Assembly (NCBI GenBank): GCA_025356055.1
Contig: JANXUU010000128.1
Coordinates: 1 to 64,000, forward strand
DNA length: 64,000 bases
DNA from: Sphingomonas sp.
GTDB taxonomy: Bacteria > Pseudomonadota > Alphaproteobacteria > Sphingomonadales > Sphingomonadaceae
Reading direction: 5' to 3'
The notes beneath the pieces are model-generated. The model searched no databases and was not told where the DNA came from. It worked only from the letters and a program-made list of their open reading frames with translations. Each line of letters starts with the position of its first letter. Position 1 is the stretch's first letter. A program made the translations under genes and the position numbers. Positions 38,594-50,912 of this stretch are shown piece by piece.

Positions 38594-38716
38594 CGATCAG
38601 CCCTTTTCGCGAGCAGGCCTAGGCGCTCTCACCCGGTTCAACCAGCAGCATGACGCATCGGGTCCCGGCAATTCGCGCCCCGCTTGTGCCATCTGGGCGC
38701 TGCGCTAGGACGAAGC

Positions 38717-39778
38717 GTGCCGATCGTTCGCCTGACCCTGACCGATTTTCGTTCCTACGGCGAAGCGACGATTGCGCCGGGGGCAGGCTTCGTCGTCCTG
38801 ACCGGCGACAACGGCGTGGGCAAGACCAACATTCTCGAGGCGGTGTCGTTGCTCGCTCCGGGCCGGGGCCTGCGCGCGTCACCGCTTGGCGAAATGGCGC
38901 GTGGCGACGGGCCCGGCGGCTTCGGGATCGCCGCCCGAATTGCGGGAGAGACCAATCTTTCAACCGGCACGCTGGCGGCGGCACCGGAGCGGCGGCAGGT
39001 GCGGATCAACGGCGCGGCCGCGTCGGTCAACGCGCTTGGCGAATGGCTGTCGGTGCTCTGGCTGACCCCGGCGATGGACCGGCTGTTTGCGGCCAGCGCG
39101 GGGGACCGGCGGCGGTTCCTCGACCGGCTGGTGCTGGCGCTCGAGCCAGGCCACGCCAGCCACGCCGCGCGCTATGAAGCGGCGATGCGCGCCCGCAACA
39201 AGCTGCTTGCCGAGCCGGACAGCGCAGATCCGGCGTGGCTCGCGGCGCTCGAGGCGGGCATGGCCGACCATGGCGCCGCGCTCGCCGAGGCCCGCGCGCG
39301 AACCGTCGAGGCGCTTGGCGAGGCGATTGCCTCCGCGCCCGCAACCGACTTCCCGCGCGCTGCCCTGTCGCTGGAGGGAGGACCTGCGGGAGACCTGGCT
39401 ATTCGGCTGCGCGCCAATCGCGGCCGGGACGCCGCCGCCGGGCGGGCGACCGAGGGACCGCATCGACAGGATCTGTCGGTGCTGCATGTCACCAAGGGAC
39501 AGCCGGCAGCACGCGCTTCCACCGGCGAGCAGAAAGCACTCCTCCTTGGCCTCGTCCTGGCCCATGCCGAACTGGTCACGGAGCGGCGCGGGACGGCGCC
39601 GATCCTGCTGCTCGACGAGGTCGCCGCCCACCTCGATCCGGCGCGGCGCGCGGCGCTGTTCGGGCGGCTCGAGGGGCGCAGCCAAGTGTGGATGACGGGC
39701 ACCGAACCGGCGCTGTTCGAGGCAATCGGGACGGCCTCCCGGTTCACCATCTTCGACGGCGAGATCATCCCCATTTGA
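38717..39778 (+). CDS. recF: DNA replication/repair protein RecF
   Basis: GTG start; [46 protein letters not shown]. Confidence 0.93.
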   Translation: MPIVRLTLTDFRSYGEATIAPGAGFVVLTGDNGVGKTNILEAVSLLAPGRGLRASPLGEMARGDGPGGFGIAARIAGETNLSTGTLAAAPERRQVRINGAAASVNALGEWLSVLWLTPAMDRLFAASAGDRRRFLDRLVLALEPGHASHAARYEAAMRARNKLLAEPDSADPAWLAALEAGMADHGAALAEARARTVEALGEAIASAPATDFPRAALSLEGGPAGDLAIRLRANRGRDAAAGRATEGPHRQDLSVLHVTKGQPAARASTGEQKALLLGLVLAHAELVTERRGTAPILLLDEVAAHLDPARRAALFGRLEGRSQVWMTGTEPALFEAIGTASRFTIFDGEIIPI

Positions 39779-40020
39779 CGCCCGCCGTTGCTGCGCCGCA
39801 CAAATAACTGGACTTTTGCACCGCTCGCCTTTAGTGGACCGCCATCACGGGACACATGCAGCGTGATCGGACCCTCCTCAAACCGAGGATAAGTGGCCCC
39901 CGGCGGTGTCCCGAGCGATTAATCGCTTCAAGCTCTCCTATCACGCGGGGCGCCCCACATTCCCGTCGCCCCCTCCGTGCCAATCCGGCGCGGTGTGCGC
40001 GGCCACTCAAGGTATTTCCC

Positions 40021-41631
40021 ATTACGACATTCCAGTCCCTCGGGCTCTCGCAGCCCGTCCTCGATGCGCTCGCGTCGAAGAATTACTTCACGCCGACGCC
40101 GATCCAGGCACAGGCCATCCCGACCGTGCTGAGCGGCCGCGACCTCCTCGGCATCGCCCAGACCGGCACCGGCAAGACCGCTGCCTTCATGCTCCCCTCG
40201 ATCGACCGCCTCGTCGCAAGCGGCAAGAAGGCCGCCCCTGGCCGTTGCCGCATGCTGGTCATCGCGCCGACCCGGGAGCTCGCGTCGCAGATTGCCGAGA
40301 ACGCGATCTTCTATGCCCGCGGATCGCGCCTCCACGTTGCCACGGTGTTTGGCGGCACGTCGATCTACAAGAACAAGCAGGACATGGCGCGCGGCGCCGA
40401 CATCCTCGTCTGCACGCCGGGGCGCTTGGTCGACCTCATCGAACAGCGCGCGGTCAACCTCGATGCGACCGAAATCCTGGTCCTCGACGAAGCCGACCAG
40501 ATGCTCGATCTGGGCTTTATCCACGCCCTCAAGTGGATCTGCCAGCGCCTTCCGGCGGAGCGGCAGACGCTGTTCTTTTCGGCGACCATGCCCGCCTCGA
40601 TCCGCGATCTTGCCGGCAAGTTCATCAAGAACCCGGTCGAGGTCGCGGTGACGCCGGCGGCGACCACCGTGCAGCGCATCGTCCAGAGCGTGACCTTCGT
40701 CGATCAGTCGGAGAAGGGCTTTCTGCTGACCCTGACGCTGAAGCGCGAGCCGATTGAGCGGGCGCTGGTGTTCAGCCGGACCAAGCATGGTTGCGACAAG
40801 ATCGTTCGCCTGCTCAACGCGTCGGGCGTTCCGGCAGTGGCGATCCATGGCAACAAGAGCCAGCCACAGCGCGAACGGGCGCTTGCCGACTTCAAGTCGG
40901 GCCGGGTCAAGGTCCTGATCGCGACCGACATCGCCGCGCGCGGGATCGACGTCACCGGGGTCAGCCACGTCATCAATTACGATCTGCCCAACGTCCCCGA
41001 GCAATATGTCCACCGCATCGGCCGGACCGCTCGCAACGGCGCCGAGGGGATTGCCCTGTCGATGTGCTCGGGGGACGAACGCGCGCACCTCAAGCTGATC
41101 GAGAAGCTCACTCGTCAGAAGATCGAGGCGACGCCGCTGCCGTCCGACTTCGCGGCCGAAGCCTCTCGGATGCGGGCGCTTCGCCCGACGCCCGAGCCCG
41201 AGCGCGGGCGCCGTGACGAAGGTCATCGCCATAATCAGAAGCTCAACCGCGGCCGTGCGCGCGACGCCGATCCGCGCCGCGACGTGATTGGCAACAACGA
41301 CCCGCGCCGCGACATGCCGCAGCGCGAGGAACGGGCTCCGGGTGGCGCCCAACGTCGCCCGGCGCATGCCGCTCGTCCGGTGACGGCGCATGCCCGCCCG
41401 ATCGCCAATCCCGTTCGCGCCGCTACGCCGGGGGGCGGCCAGCGAGCAGCGTTCGGCGCCGCCAATCCCGGCAATGGTCAGGGCGGCCGCCCCGAGCGCG
41501 ACGGCCATTCGCCGCAGGGTCAGCGTCCCGCCGGTGGCGGTGGTCGTCCGGGTGGCAACGGCGGCCAGCGCGGGCGCGGTGGCAGTGGTGGGAGCGGTCG
41601 TCCCTCGGGCGGCCAGCGCTCCGCCTACTGA
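40021..41631 (+). CDS. DEAD/DEAH box RNA helicase (RhlE/CsdA-like) with RGG-rich tail; likely ATT start
   Basis: ITTFQSLGLSQPVLDALASKNYFTPTPIQAQAIP; AQTGTGKTAAF; DEAD; HRIGRTAR. SD AAGG 8 nt before ATT 40021; only upstream canonical start is ATG 39856. Confidence 0.93.
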   Translation: MTTFQSLGLSQPVLDALASKNYFTPTPIQAQAIPTVLSGRDLLGIAQTGTGKTAAFMLPSIDRLVASGKKAAPGRCRMLVIAPTRELASQIAENAIFYARGSRLHVATVFGGTSIYKNKQDMARGADILVCTPGRLVDLIEQRAVNLDATEILVLDEADQMLDLGFIHALKWICQRLPAERQTLFFSATMPASIRDLAGKFIKNPVEVAVTPAATTVQRIVQSVTFVDQSEKGFLLTLTLKREPIERALVFSRTKHGCDKIVRLLNASGVPAVAIHGNKSQPQRERALADFKSGRVKVLIATDIAARGIDVTGVSHVINYDLPNVPEQYVHRIGRTARNGAEGIALSMCSGDERAHLKLIEKLTRQKIEATPLPSDFAAEASRMRALRPTPEPERGRRDEGHRHNQKLNRGRARDADPRRDVIGNNDPRRDMPQREERAPGGAQRRPAHAARPVTAHARPIANPVRAATPGGGQRAAFGAANPGNGQGGRPERDGHSPQGQRPAGGGGRPGGNGGQRGRGGSGGSGRPSGGQRSAY

Positions 41632-41785
41632 GCAACCCGCGGCAGGGTCGCGAGCCAGCGGATTACCTCGCTTTCGAGGCGGATCCGCCGATCCGACCAG
41701 CCGTGATCGGTGCGTCATCCGAAGCACCCCGTGCGCATTGAAGTCCAGCGCCTCCCAAGCGGCAATGCGACGAGGCAAGCATCAG
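41626..41785 (-). pseudogene. Possible remnant of an alpha/beta hydrolase (S9-like C-terminus)
   Basis: Reverse strand reads ...TDHGWSDRRIRLESEVIRWLATLPRVAQ* with an in-frame stop and frame change just upstream. Confidence 0.35.
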
Positions 41786-41893
41786 GGTCGAGCGCGGCAT
41801 ATCCAACCTCTGTTCAAGCTACCAAAATTAGCACTGCTGCGGGCCGTGGCAATGCCCCCTCTCGCACACGCGTGTGCCGGTGTGCGCGCGTGA

Positions 41894-44443
<2,550 letters not shown>

Positions 44444-44476
44444 GGAACCCGTGCGAGTGGGAAAGGTTGGCATGGC

Positions 44477-45244
44477 TTGACCTCTTCCACCATCACCGTC
44501 GCCTCCTACAATATGCGCAAGGCGATCGGGATCGATCGGCGGCGGCGGCCTGATCGCGTGCTCGCTGTGCTGCAGGAGATCGATGCCGACATCGTCGCAT
44601 TGCAGGAGGCGGACAAACGCTTCGGGACCCGCGCGTCGGCGGTGCCGCATGCGCTGATCGACAGCCATGGGCTCTACAAGCCGGTCGAATTTGGCGTCAG
44701 CCACTCGCGCTTCGCCCACGCGATCCCGTTCGGGGAGGCGATCGAGGCGCGGCTCGGGCTTGGAACAAAAAACCTCGGCTGGCACGGCAATGCGATTCTC
44801 GTGAAACGCGAGGTGGAGGTCACCGGTTATGAAGCGCTCGACCTGCCGACGCTCGAGCCGCGCGGCGCGGTACTGGCCGAGCTTGTTGTGCGTGGGCGGG
44901 AGCTTCGGGTTGTAGGGATGCATCTCGATCTGTCTGGGCTGTGGCGCCGGCGGCAAGTGATGCGCATTCTCGATCATATCGCGCGGCGCCACCGGCCGAT
45001 GCCGACGGTGATTATGGGCGACACCAATGAATGGAGCAAAGGCGGCGGAGTGCTTCGCGAATTTGCGCCCGGGTACCGCGTGGCTGACACCGGGTTCAGC
45101 TTTCACGCGCGCCGTCCGGTCGCGGCGCTCGACCGCATCATCGTCGAGAAAAGCCTGACCATCGCCGCGTGCGGCGTGCACCACAGCGTCGCCGCGTCAA
45201 AGGCCAGCGACCATCTGCCGGTGTGGGCAAAGCTGAGCGTCTAG
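44477..45244 (+). CDS. Endonuclease/exonuclease/phosphatase family protein
   Basis: VASYNMRKAIGIDRRRRPDRVLAVLQEIDADIVALQEADKRFG; IMGDTNEW; SDHLPVWAKL. Confidence 0.9.
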   Translation: MTSSTITVASYNMRKAIGIDRRRRPDRVLAVLQEIDADIVALQEADKRFGTRASAVPHALIDSHGLYKPVEFGVSHSRFAHAIPFGEAIEARLGLGTKNLGWHGNAILVKREVEVTGYEALDLPTLEPRGAVLAELVVRGRELRVVGMHLDLSGLWRRRQVMRILDHIARRHRPMPTVIMGDTNEWSKGGGVLREFAPGYRVADTGFSFHARRPVAALDRIIVEKSLTIAACGVHHSVAASKASDHLPVWAKLSV

Positions 45245-46665
45245 CGCGCCGTGATCTTGCGCTGGCGTCGGCGTTGGATCGACGAGCCGATCCCCATGGC
45301 CTCGCGATATTTTGCCACCGTCCGCCGCGCGAGGTCGAAGCCCCTGCTCTTGAGCAAATCGACTAGCGTGTCGTCGCTGAGGATATCGGTCTCGGCGTGG
45401 ATCAGCTTGCCGATCGCTGCCTTGACCGCCTCGGCCGCGGCGCCCTCGCCATCATCGCTGCCGACCCCCGAACCGAAGAAATATTTCAATTCGATCAGCC
45501 CGCGGTCGCACAGCAGATATTTGTTCGACGTCACCCGGCTGACGGTCGATTCGTGCATTTCGATTGCTTCGGCCACATCACGAAGGGTCAGCGGCTTCAT
45601 CGCCGCCACGCCGTTGAGGAAAAACCCTTCTTGCCGCTTGACGATTTCCGACGCGACCTTGACGATCGTCCGCGCGCGCTGGTCAAGTGCCTTCACTAGC
45701 CAATGCGCACTGGCGACGCAGTCCCCGAGCCACGCCTTCGAGGCCTTGTCGGTGGCCCCGGCCTTCAATTCGAGATGATAACGACGGTTGACGAGCAGTT
45801 TCGGCAAGGTCGCGCCGTTGAGCTCAACGCTCCACCCCGCACCCACCCTCCTGACAAACAAGTCCGGCTGGGCAGTGTCGGGTTCGCGATCGGCAAACCG
45901 GCATCCCGGCTTTGGGTCATAAGCGCGAAGCTCCTGCACCATGTCGGCAAGGTCCTCGTCATCGACCCCGCAAATCCGCTTGAGATCCTTCATCGCTCCC
46001 CTCGCGAGGAGGTCGAGATTGTCGATCAGCCGCGCCATCGCCGGATCGTAGCGATCCGCAGCCCTTGCCTGAAGCGCTAGGCATTCCGCCAGATTGCGCG
46101 CGCCGACCCCGGGCGGGTCGAGCGATTGGACCAGCGTCAGTGCCTCCGCGACTTCACTCCGGGTCGTCCCGGTCGCCGCCTGGACCGCCTCAAGCGGCGT
46201 GGTCAGATAGCCGGTTTCCTCAAGTTCATTGACGATCGCTTCAGCGAGGTTGCTTGCCCCGTGCAGCTGCTCGATCAAATGCTCGCATAGTCCGCTTTCC
46301 CGCGCTGCCAGCCGATCGAAATCGAACCCTTCGTCCGATCCGCCACCGACATCGAACACGCTGTCATTGTCGAGCGCCGCCTCGCGCCAATCCATGTCGA
46401 GGCCGCTATCGTCGCCCTTGGCGAGCAGTTCGTCCGTGCCGCTTGGGTCCGCCGCGGTGTCACCGGTCTCGCGGTCGATGGTGATGACAACGCTTTCGCC
46501 CGCTCCGCCGCTAGATTCGAGCAGAGGATTTTTGGCCAACTCTTCCGCGACCACGGCTTCAAGGTCGAGGTTCGACAGCGCGAGCAGCTTGATCGCCGCC
46601 TGCAGCTGCTGGCTCATCACCAGCGATTGCGACTGGCGGATATCGAGGCGCGGACCCAGTCCCAT
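45241..46665 (-). CDS. rpoN: RNA polymerase sigma-54 factor
   Basis: LDIRQSQSLVMSQQLQAAIKLLALSN; ARRTVAKYREAMGIGSSIQRRR (RpoN box). Confidence 0.97.
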   Translation of the reverse strand: MGLGPRLDIRQSQSLVMSQQLQAAIKLLALSNLDLEAVVAEELAKNPLLESSGGAGESVVITIDRETGDTAADPSGTDELLAKGDDSGLDMDWREAALDNDSVFDVGGGSDEGFDFDRLAARESGLCEHLIEQLHGASNLAEAIVNELEETGYLTTPLEAVQAATGTTRSEVAEALTLVQSLDPPGVGARNLAECLALQARAADRYDPAMARLIDNLDLLARGAMKDLKRICGVDDEDLADMVQELRAYDPKPGCRFADREPDTAQPDLFVRRVGAGWSVELNGATLPKLLVNRRYHLELKAGATDKASKAWLGDCVASAHWLVKALDQRARTIVKVASEIVKRQEGFFLNGVAAMKPLTLRDVAEAIEMHESTVSRVTSNKYLLCDRGLIELKYFFGSGVGSDDGEGAAAEAVKAAIGKLIHAETDILSDDTLVDLLKSRGFDLARRTVAKYREAMGIGSSIQRRRQRKITAR

Positions 46666-46676
46666 CGCCTTAATCC

Positions 46677-47453
46677 TTACAGCGCAAAGCTTTCGCCAAG
46701 GTAGAGCCTTCGTACATCGGCATTGGCGACAAGTGCCTCGGGGCTGCCCTGGAACAGCACTTCACCACCATAGATGATGCAGGCGCGGTCGACGATATCG
46801 AGCGTTTCACGGACATTATGGTCGGTGATGAGTACCCCGATATCGCGCTGCTTGAGTTCGATTACGAGGTCGCGGATGTCCGAAATCGAGATCGGGTCGA
46901 TCCCCGCGAACGGCTCGTCGAGCAGCATGATCGAGGGGTTGGCTGCCAGAGCGCGCGCAATTTCGCAGCGCCGCCGCTCGCCCCCCGACAGCGCCATCGC
47001 AGCACTGTCGCGAAGTCCGGTCAGTCCGAATTCGCCGAGCAGCTTCTCGAGCCGGACCATCCGCGCGTCCCGGTCGCGTTCAGACAGTTCGAGTACTGCC
47101 AGGATATTCTGCTCGACCGTCAGCCCGCGAAAGATCGAGGTTTCCTGCGGCAGATAGCCCAGGCCCAGCACCGCCCGGCGATACATCGGCAGGCGCGTAA
47201 TGTCCTGCCCGTCAAGTACGATCCGCCCGGCGTCGGGCTTGACCAGCCCCATCACCGAATAGAAGCAGGTCGTCTTGCCGGCGCCATTGGGGCCGAGCAG
47301 CCCAACGACCTCGCCGCGCGACACCGACAGGCTGACGTCGTGGAGCACCGCGCGCTTGTCATACGACTTGGCGATCGAGTGAACCTCGAGCCCGCGCACC
47401 GGCGTCGCCATCTCGGCACTCGCCGAGCGGTCGAGAAGCAAGGCGCCGTTCAT
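46677..47453 (-). CDS. lptB: LPS export ABC transporter ATP-binding protein
   Basis: GLLGPNGAGKTTCFYSVMGLVKPDAGRI; ALSGGERRRCEIARALA; LLDEPFAGIDP. Confidence 0.96.
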   Translation of the reverse strand: MNGALLLDRSASAEMATPVRGLEVHSIAKSYDKRAVLHDVSLSVSRGEVVGLLGPNGAGKTTCFYSVMGLVKPDAGRIVLDGQDITRLPMYRRAVLGLGYLPQETSIFRGLTVEQNILAVLELSERDRDARMVRLEKLLGEFGLTGLRDSAAMALSGGERRRCEIARALAANPSIMLLDEPFAGIDPISISDIRDLVIELKQRDIGVLITDHNVRETLDIVDRACIIYGGEVLFQGSPEALVANADVRRLYLGESFAL

Positions 47454-47983
47454 CAGCCCTTGCGCTGCGGAACGGTGAAGTGGCCGGTGACCCGCCCGCC
47501 CGATCCATCGAGGCCCGGTGCGCCGCCGTCGACCACGGCGCGGCCGGTGGTCAGGTCGATGACCAGGCGCGATCCGCTGATCCGCGATTGTTCGCGTTGC
47601 AGTTCGACTCCGCCGACCAGCGTGATCAGCTTGCGGTCGAGGTCATAGACGCCGAACGCCCCGCGCGCGGTTTCGGTCGGGCTTTTGACGACCACGCCGC
47701 CCGCCGCGTCCAGACGCTGCATCTTAAGCCCCCCGCTACCGTTCGTGTAGGCGATCGTGAGCCGGGCCGTGTCGAGGGTCAGCTCCTGTTGCTTGACGTG
47801 AACATTGCCGGCCATGACCGCGCGATCGGCGCGGTCCTGCACTTCCATACGATCGGCCGAGACATCGACCGGGGCATTGCTGTCATGGCCCTTGAGCGCC
47901 GACGTCGGCTCGGCGCTGGCCAGGCCGACGCATCCGAGCAGGATGGCAAGGCCGGAGATGAGGGGAAGAGTGCGCTTCATCAT
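47453..47983 (-). CDS. lptA: LptA/OstA family protein
   Basis: Signal peptide; PVDVSADRMEVQDRADRAVMAGNVHVKQQELTLDTARLTI. Confidence 0.9.
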   Translation of the reverse strand: MMKRTLPLISGLAILLGCVGLASAEPTSALKGHDSNAPVDVSADRMEVQDRADRAVMAGNVHVKQQELTLDTARLTIAYTNGSGGLKMQRLDAAGGVVVKSPTETARGAFGVYDLDRKLITLVGGVELQREQSRISGSRLVIDLTTGRAVVDGGAPGLDGSGGRVTGHFTVPQRKG

Positions 47984-48624
47984 TTGCTCTTGATCGCCCC
48001 TTGGACGATTTTCAAGCGTGCGCCGCCCGAGAGCGTCACCGTCCGGCTGCCGAGATCGGCCGACATGTGCCCGGCGCTGAACTCTCCGAGCTTCATCGTC
48101 CCGCTGGCCGGACCGCCGCTGTTAAGCTGTTTTGATTTCAAATCGACGCTGACGTTGCTTGTCTCAAGATGATAGCCATTTTGATCATGCACCCGCACCG
48201 CCCCGGGGATCGCGACCTTCTGCGCATCGAGATCGTAGCGCCCATGCTCGGCGCCGATCGATACTGGACCACGATCGAGCCCGACCCTGGCGCTCATTCC
48301 ATTGATGTCGACCACGCGCACCGCGCTCGACTGCTGCACCGCCTGGTTGGCAACGATCTCGAACGGCTGGCCTTTGTCGTCGGCGCCGGTATACCGCGCG
48401 GCCTCGACCCGCATCCGCTCCTGGGCCTTGTCGGCTTTGTTCTTGTCCAGCAGGAAGCTGACTTCAGTCTGCTTGCTGAATGGGGCAATCGCCAGCAGCA
48501 ACAATAGCGCCACGCCAAGCGCAGGCAACCCGAGCTTGAGCATCCGAACGATGCGATCGTGCGAACTCCCCGGCTGTGCCCAGCGAGGCGCCGCTCCACG
48601 ATCGGACGGCGTACTATCCGGCAT
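47980..48624 (-). CDS. lptC: LPS export ABC transporter periplasmic protein LptC
   Basis: Single N-terminal TM, position between rnd-like gene and lptA; RYDLDAQKVAIPGAVRVHDQNGYHLETSNVSVDLKS. Confidence 0.88.
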   Translation of the reverse strand: MPDSTPSDRGAAPRWAQPGSSHDRIVRMLKLGLPALGVALLLLLAIAPFSKQTEVSFLLDKNKADKAQERMRVEAARYTGADDKGQPFEIVANQAVQQSSAVRVVDINGMSARVGLDRGPVSIGAEHGRYDLDAQKVAIPGAVRVHDQNGYHLETSNVSVDLKSKQLNSGGPASGTMKLGEFSAGHMSADLGSRTVTLSGGARLKIVQGAIKSK

Positions 48625-49237
48625 GCGCGAAAATATCTTGCTCGGCCCAGCCGGCAAGGTCGAGCAGCGCGCGGTGCGGCAGAAAGTCGAAGCAGGCCTG
48701 CGCCAATTCGACTCGCTGCTCGCGAATTAGCCGCTCGTCGAGCTTTTCTTTGAGGCGGTGGAGATAGCGCACGTCCGACGCGGCATAGTCACGCTGCGCG
48801 TCACTAAGTTCGGGTCCGCCCCAGTCACTCGTCTGCTGTTGTTTCGAGATGTCGGTGCCGAGCAATTCCTTGACCAGTTCCTTCAGCCCATGCCGGTCGG
48901 TATAGGTGCGCACCAGTCGCGAAGCGGTACGTGTGCAATAGACGGGTCCGGCCATGATCCCGAGATAGGCACGCATGATCGCCACATCAAATCGGCCGAA
49001 GTGATAGAGCTTCAGCCGCGCGGTATCAGCGAGCAGCGATTTGAGGTTAGGCGCGGCATAGTCGCTGTCGGGGCCGAAGCGAATGAGATGCTCGTCGGGG
49101 CCGCCATCGCTCAGTTGCACGAGGCACAGCCGATCGCGCCCGGGGAGGAGCCCCATCGCCTCGGTATCGACAGCGATCGGGCCGTCGGCAAAGGTTACGC
49201 CATCAGGCAAGTCTTCTTCATGGAAATGGATCGCCAA
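48614..49237 (-). CDS. Ribonuclease D family 3'-5' exonuclease
   Basis: IAVDTEAMGLLPGRDRLCLVQLSDG; HGLKELVKELLGTDISKQQQTSDWG; YAASDVRYLHRL. Confidence 0.93.
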   Translation of the reverse strand: MAIHFHEEDLPDGVTFADGPIAVDTEAMGLLPGRDRLCLVQLSDGGPDEHLIRFGPDSDYAAPNLKSLLADTARLKLYHFGRFDVAIMRAYLGIMAGPVYCTRTASRLVRTYTDRHGLKELVKELLGTDISKQQQTSDWGGPELSDAQRDYAASDVRYLHRLKEKLDERLIREQRVELAQACFDFLPHRALLDLAGWAEQDIFAHAG

Positions 49238-49452
49238 CGCCGTTGATTCCTTTGCTTGCTTGCCAGGTTTTGAGGGCAATAGGCGCTTATCTGCGGCAAG
49301 TTCCAGTAGCTCAAACGCGAATCACTAGGAGCAGAGCCAATTTTGCGATATGCGATTCGTCGTGCGCGCGAGATTTTCGTGTTGCATACCGATCGCGCCT
49401 GGGCCCCGCGCGGCGGTTTTTCGTCCTGTCGGGGCACGTGAAGAGAGTTTGA

Positions 49453-50316
49453 ATGGGTTTCGATCGAGGGCGTAAAGGGGATCGCGGCGGACGCGGCCGC
49501 GACAAGCGCGACAGTTTTGGTGGTGATGAAGGCGGCAGCAGCTTCGGCGGCGGCGGAAGCGGCGGCTACGGAGATCGTGGCGGCGGCGGCGGGGGCGGCT
49601 TTGCCGGCGGCGGCGGCGGCGGCGGTTACCGCGGCGGCGGCGGCGGCGGCTTTGGCGGGCAGCCCGGCGGCGGCGGCGGCTTTCGCAGTGGCGGCGCACC
49701 CGTCGGCGGCGGCGGTTTTCGCAGCGGCGGCGGCGGCGGCGCGGGTGGCGGCATGCCTCCCCAGGTCGTTGGCGAAGGCAAGGGCGTCGTCAAATTCTTC
49801 AATCCGCAGAAGGGCTTCGGCTTCGTCGTTCGCGATGACGGCGGCGAGGATGTGTTTGTGCACATCAGCGCGGTCGAGCAGGCGGGTCTGACCGACCTCG
49901 CCGACGGCCAGCCGCTCGAGTTCACGCTCGTCGATCGCGGCGGGCGCATCTCGGCGACCAACCTGCGCATCGATGGTGAGCCGATGGAAGTCGTTCGCAC
50001 CGGCGCTCCGCCGGCTCCGCGCGACGGCGGCGGTGGCTTTGGCGGTGCTCCGGGTGGTGGCCAAGGCGGCGACCGCGGCGGACCGCAGCGTCAGCTGACC
50101 GGGGAGAAGGCCAGCGGAACGGTCAAGTTCTTCAACGCGATGAAGGGCTTCGGCTTCATCAGCCGCGATGACGGACAGCCCGATGCGTTCGTTCACATCT
50201 CGGCGGTCGAGCGTGCCGGCATGCCGACGATCAACGAGGGCGACCGGCTCGAGTTCGAAATCGAGGTCGATCGTCGCGGCAAATATGCCGCGGTGAATCT
50301 GTCGCCGGCGCAGTAA
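49453..50316 (+). CDS. Cold-shock protein with Gly-rich N-terminus and two CSD domains
   Basis: GKGVVKFFNPQKGFGFVVRDDGGEDVFVHISAVE and ASGTVKFFNAMKGFGFISRDDGQPDAFVHISAVE; ~100 aa of GGGGG/RGG repeats. Confidence 0.95.
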   Translation: MGFDRGRKGDRGGRGRDKRDSFGGDEGGSSFGGGGSGGYGDRGGGGGGGFAGGGGGGGYRGGGGGGFGGQPGGGGGFRSGGAPVGGGGFRSGGGGGAGGGMPPQVVGEGKGVVKFFNPQKGFGFVVRDDGGEDVFVHISAVEQAGLTDLADGQPLEFTLVDRGGRISATNLRIDGEPMEVVRTGAPPAPRDGGGGFGGAPGGGQGGDRGGPQRQLTGEKASGTVKFFNAMKGFGFISRDDGQPDAFVHISAVERAGMPTINEGDRLEFEIEVDRRGKYAAVNLSPAQ

Positions 50317-50340
50317 GCGTTCGCGTCCAGGCAATCAAAG

Positions 50341-50371
50341 GCCCGTCCGGAGCGATCCGGGCGGGCTTTTT
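50341..50371 (+). terminator. Rho-independent terminator (GCCCGTCCGGAGCGATCCGGGCGGGCTTTTT)
   Basis: 11-bp near-perfect stem, GCGA loop, T5 tract, downstream of cold-shock gene. Confidence 0.88.
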
Positions 50372-50387
50372 GCGAAAGGGTGACCCG

Positions 50388-50912
50388 ATGAAACTTGCGC
50401 CGGCCGGACGCGATGAGCTTCCCGACCTCCACGCGCTCATCGAGTCGGCCTATCGCGGCGACAGCGCCCGTGCCGGCTGGAGCCACGAAGCCGACCTGCT
50501 CGACGGCCAGCGCACCGACCTTGCCGAACTCGGCGCCGCCCTCGACGATCCCGCGCAGCACTTGCTGGTCTTTCGTGACCACGACCAGATCGCGGCGTGC
50601 GTCTCGCTGATCGATCGCGGCGACGGCCTCGCCTATCTTGGATTGCTGACCGTCGATCCGCGCCGCCAGGCCACCGGGCTCGGGCGGATGATGCTTGCCG
50701 CCGCCGAGGATCATGCCGCGACCGATCTTGGCGCCACCCGCATCGAGATGACCGTCATTGCCCAGCGCGACGAGCTGGTCGCCTGGTACGAACGGCGCGG
50801 CTATGCCCGGACCGGCGAGCGCAGGCCCTTCCCGTCCAGCGACCCCCGCTTCGGAGAGCCGCGACGCGATGACCTCGAGTTCGTCGTCCTCGCAAAGTCG
50901 TTCGTCTCCTAA
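50388..50912 (+). CDS. GNAT family N-acetyltransferase
   Basis: MKLAPAGRDELPDLHALIESAYRG; LGLLTVDPRRQATGLGRMMLAAAEDHA. Confidence 0.92.
   Translation: MKLAPAGRDELPDLHALIESAYRGDSARAGWSHEADLLDGQRTDLAELGAALDDPAQHLLVFRDHDQIAACVSLIDRGDGLAYLGLLTVDPRRQATGLGRMMLAAAEDHAATDLGATRIEMTVIAQRDELVAWYERRGYARTGERRPFPSSDPRFGEPRRDDLEFVVLAKSFVS

Noticed and set aside
39856-40020. N-terminal extension of the helicase from ATG 39856
   Set aside because: 55 residues of R/P/S-rich non-conserved sequence with no SD-like purine tract noted at 39856; a well-placed SD precedes ATT 40021 instead.
39928-41778. 616-aa minus-strand ORF
   Set aside because: Antisense to the DEAD-box helicase; E/R/D/V-rich shadow composition. 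Only the terminal part near 41700 may reflect a decayed hydrolase.
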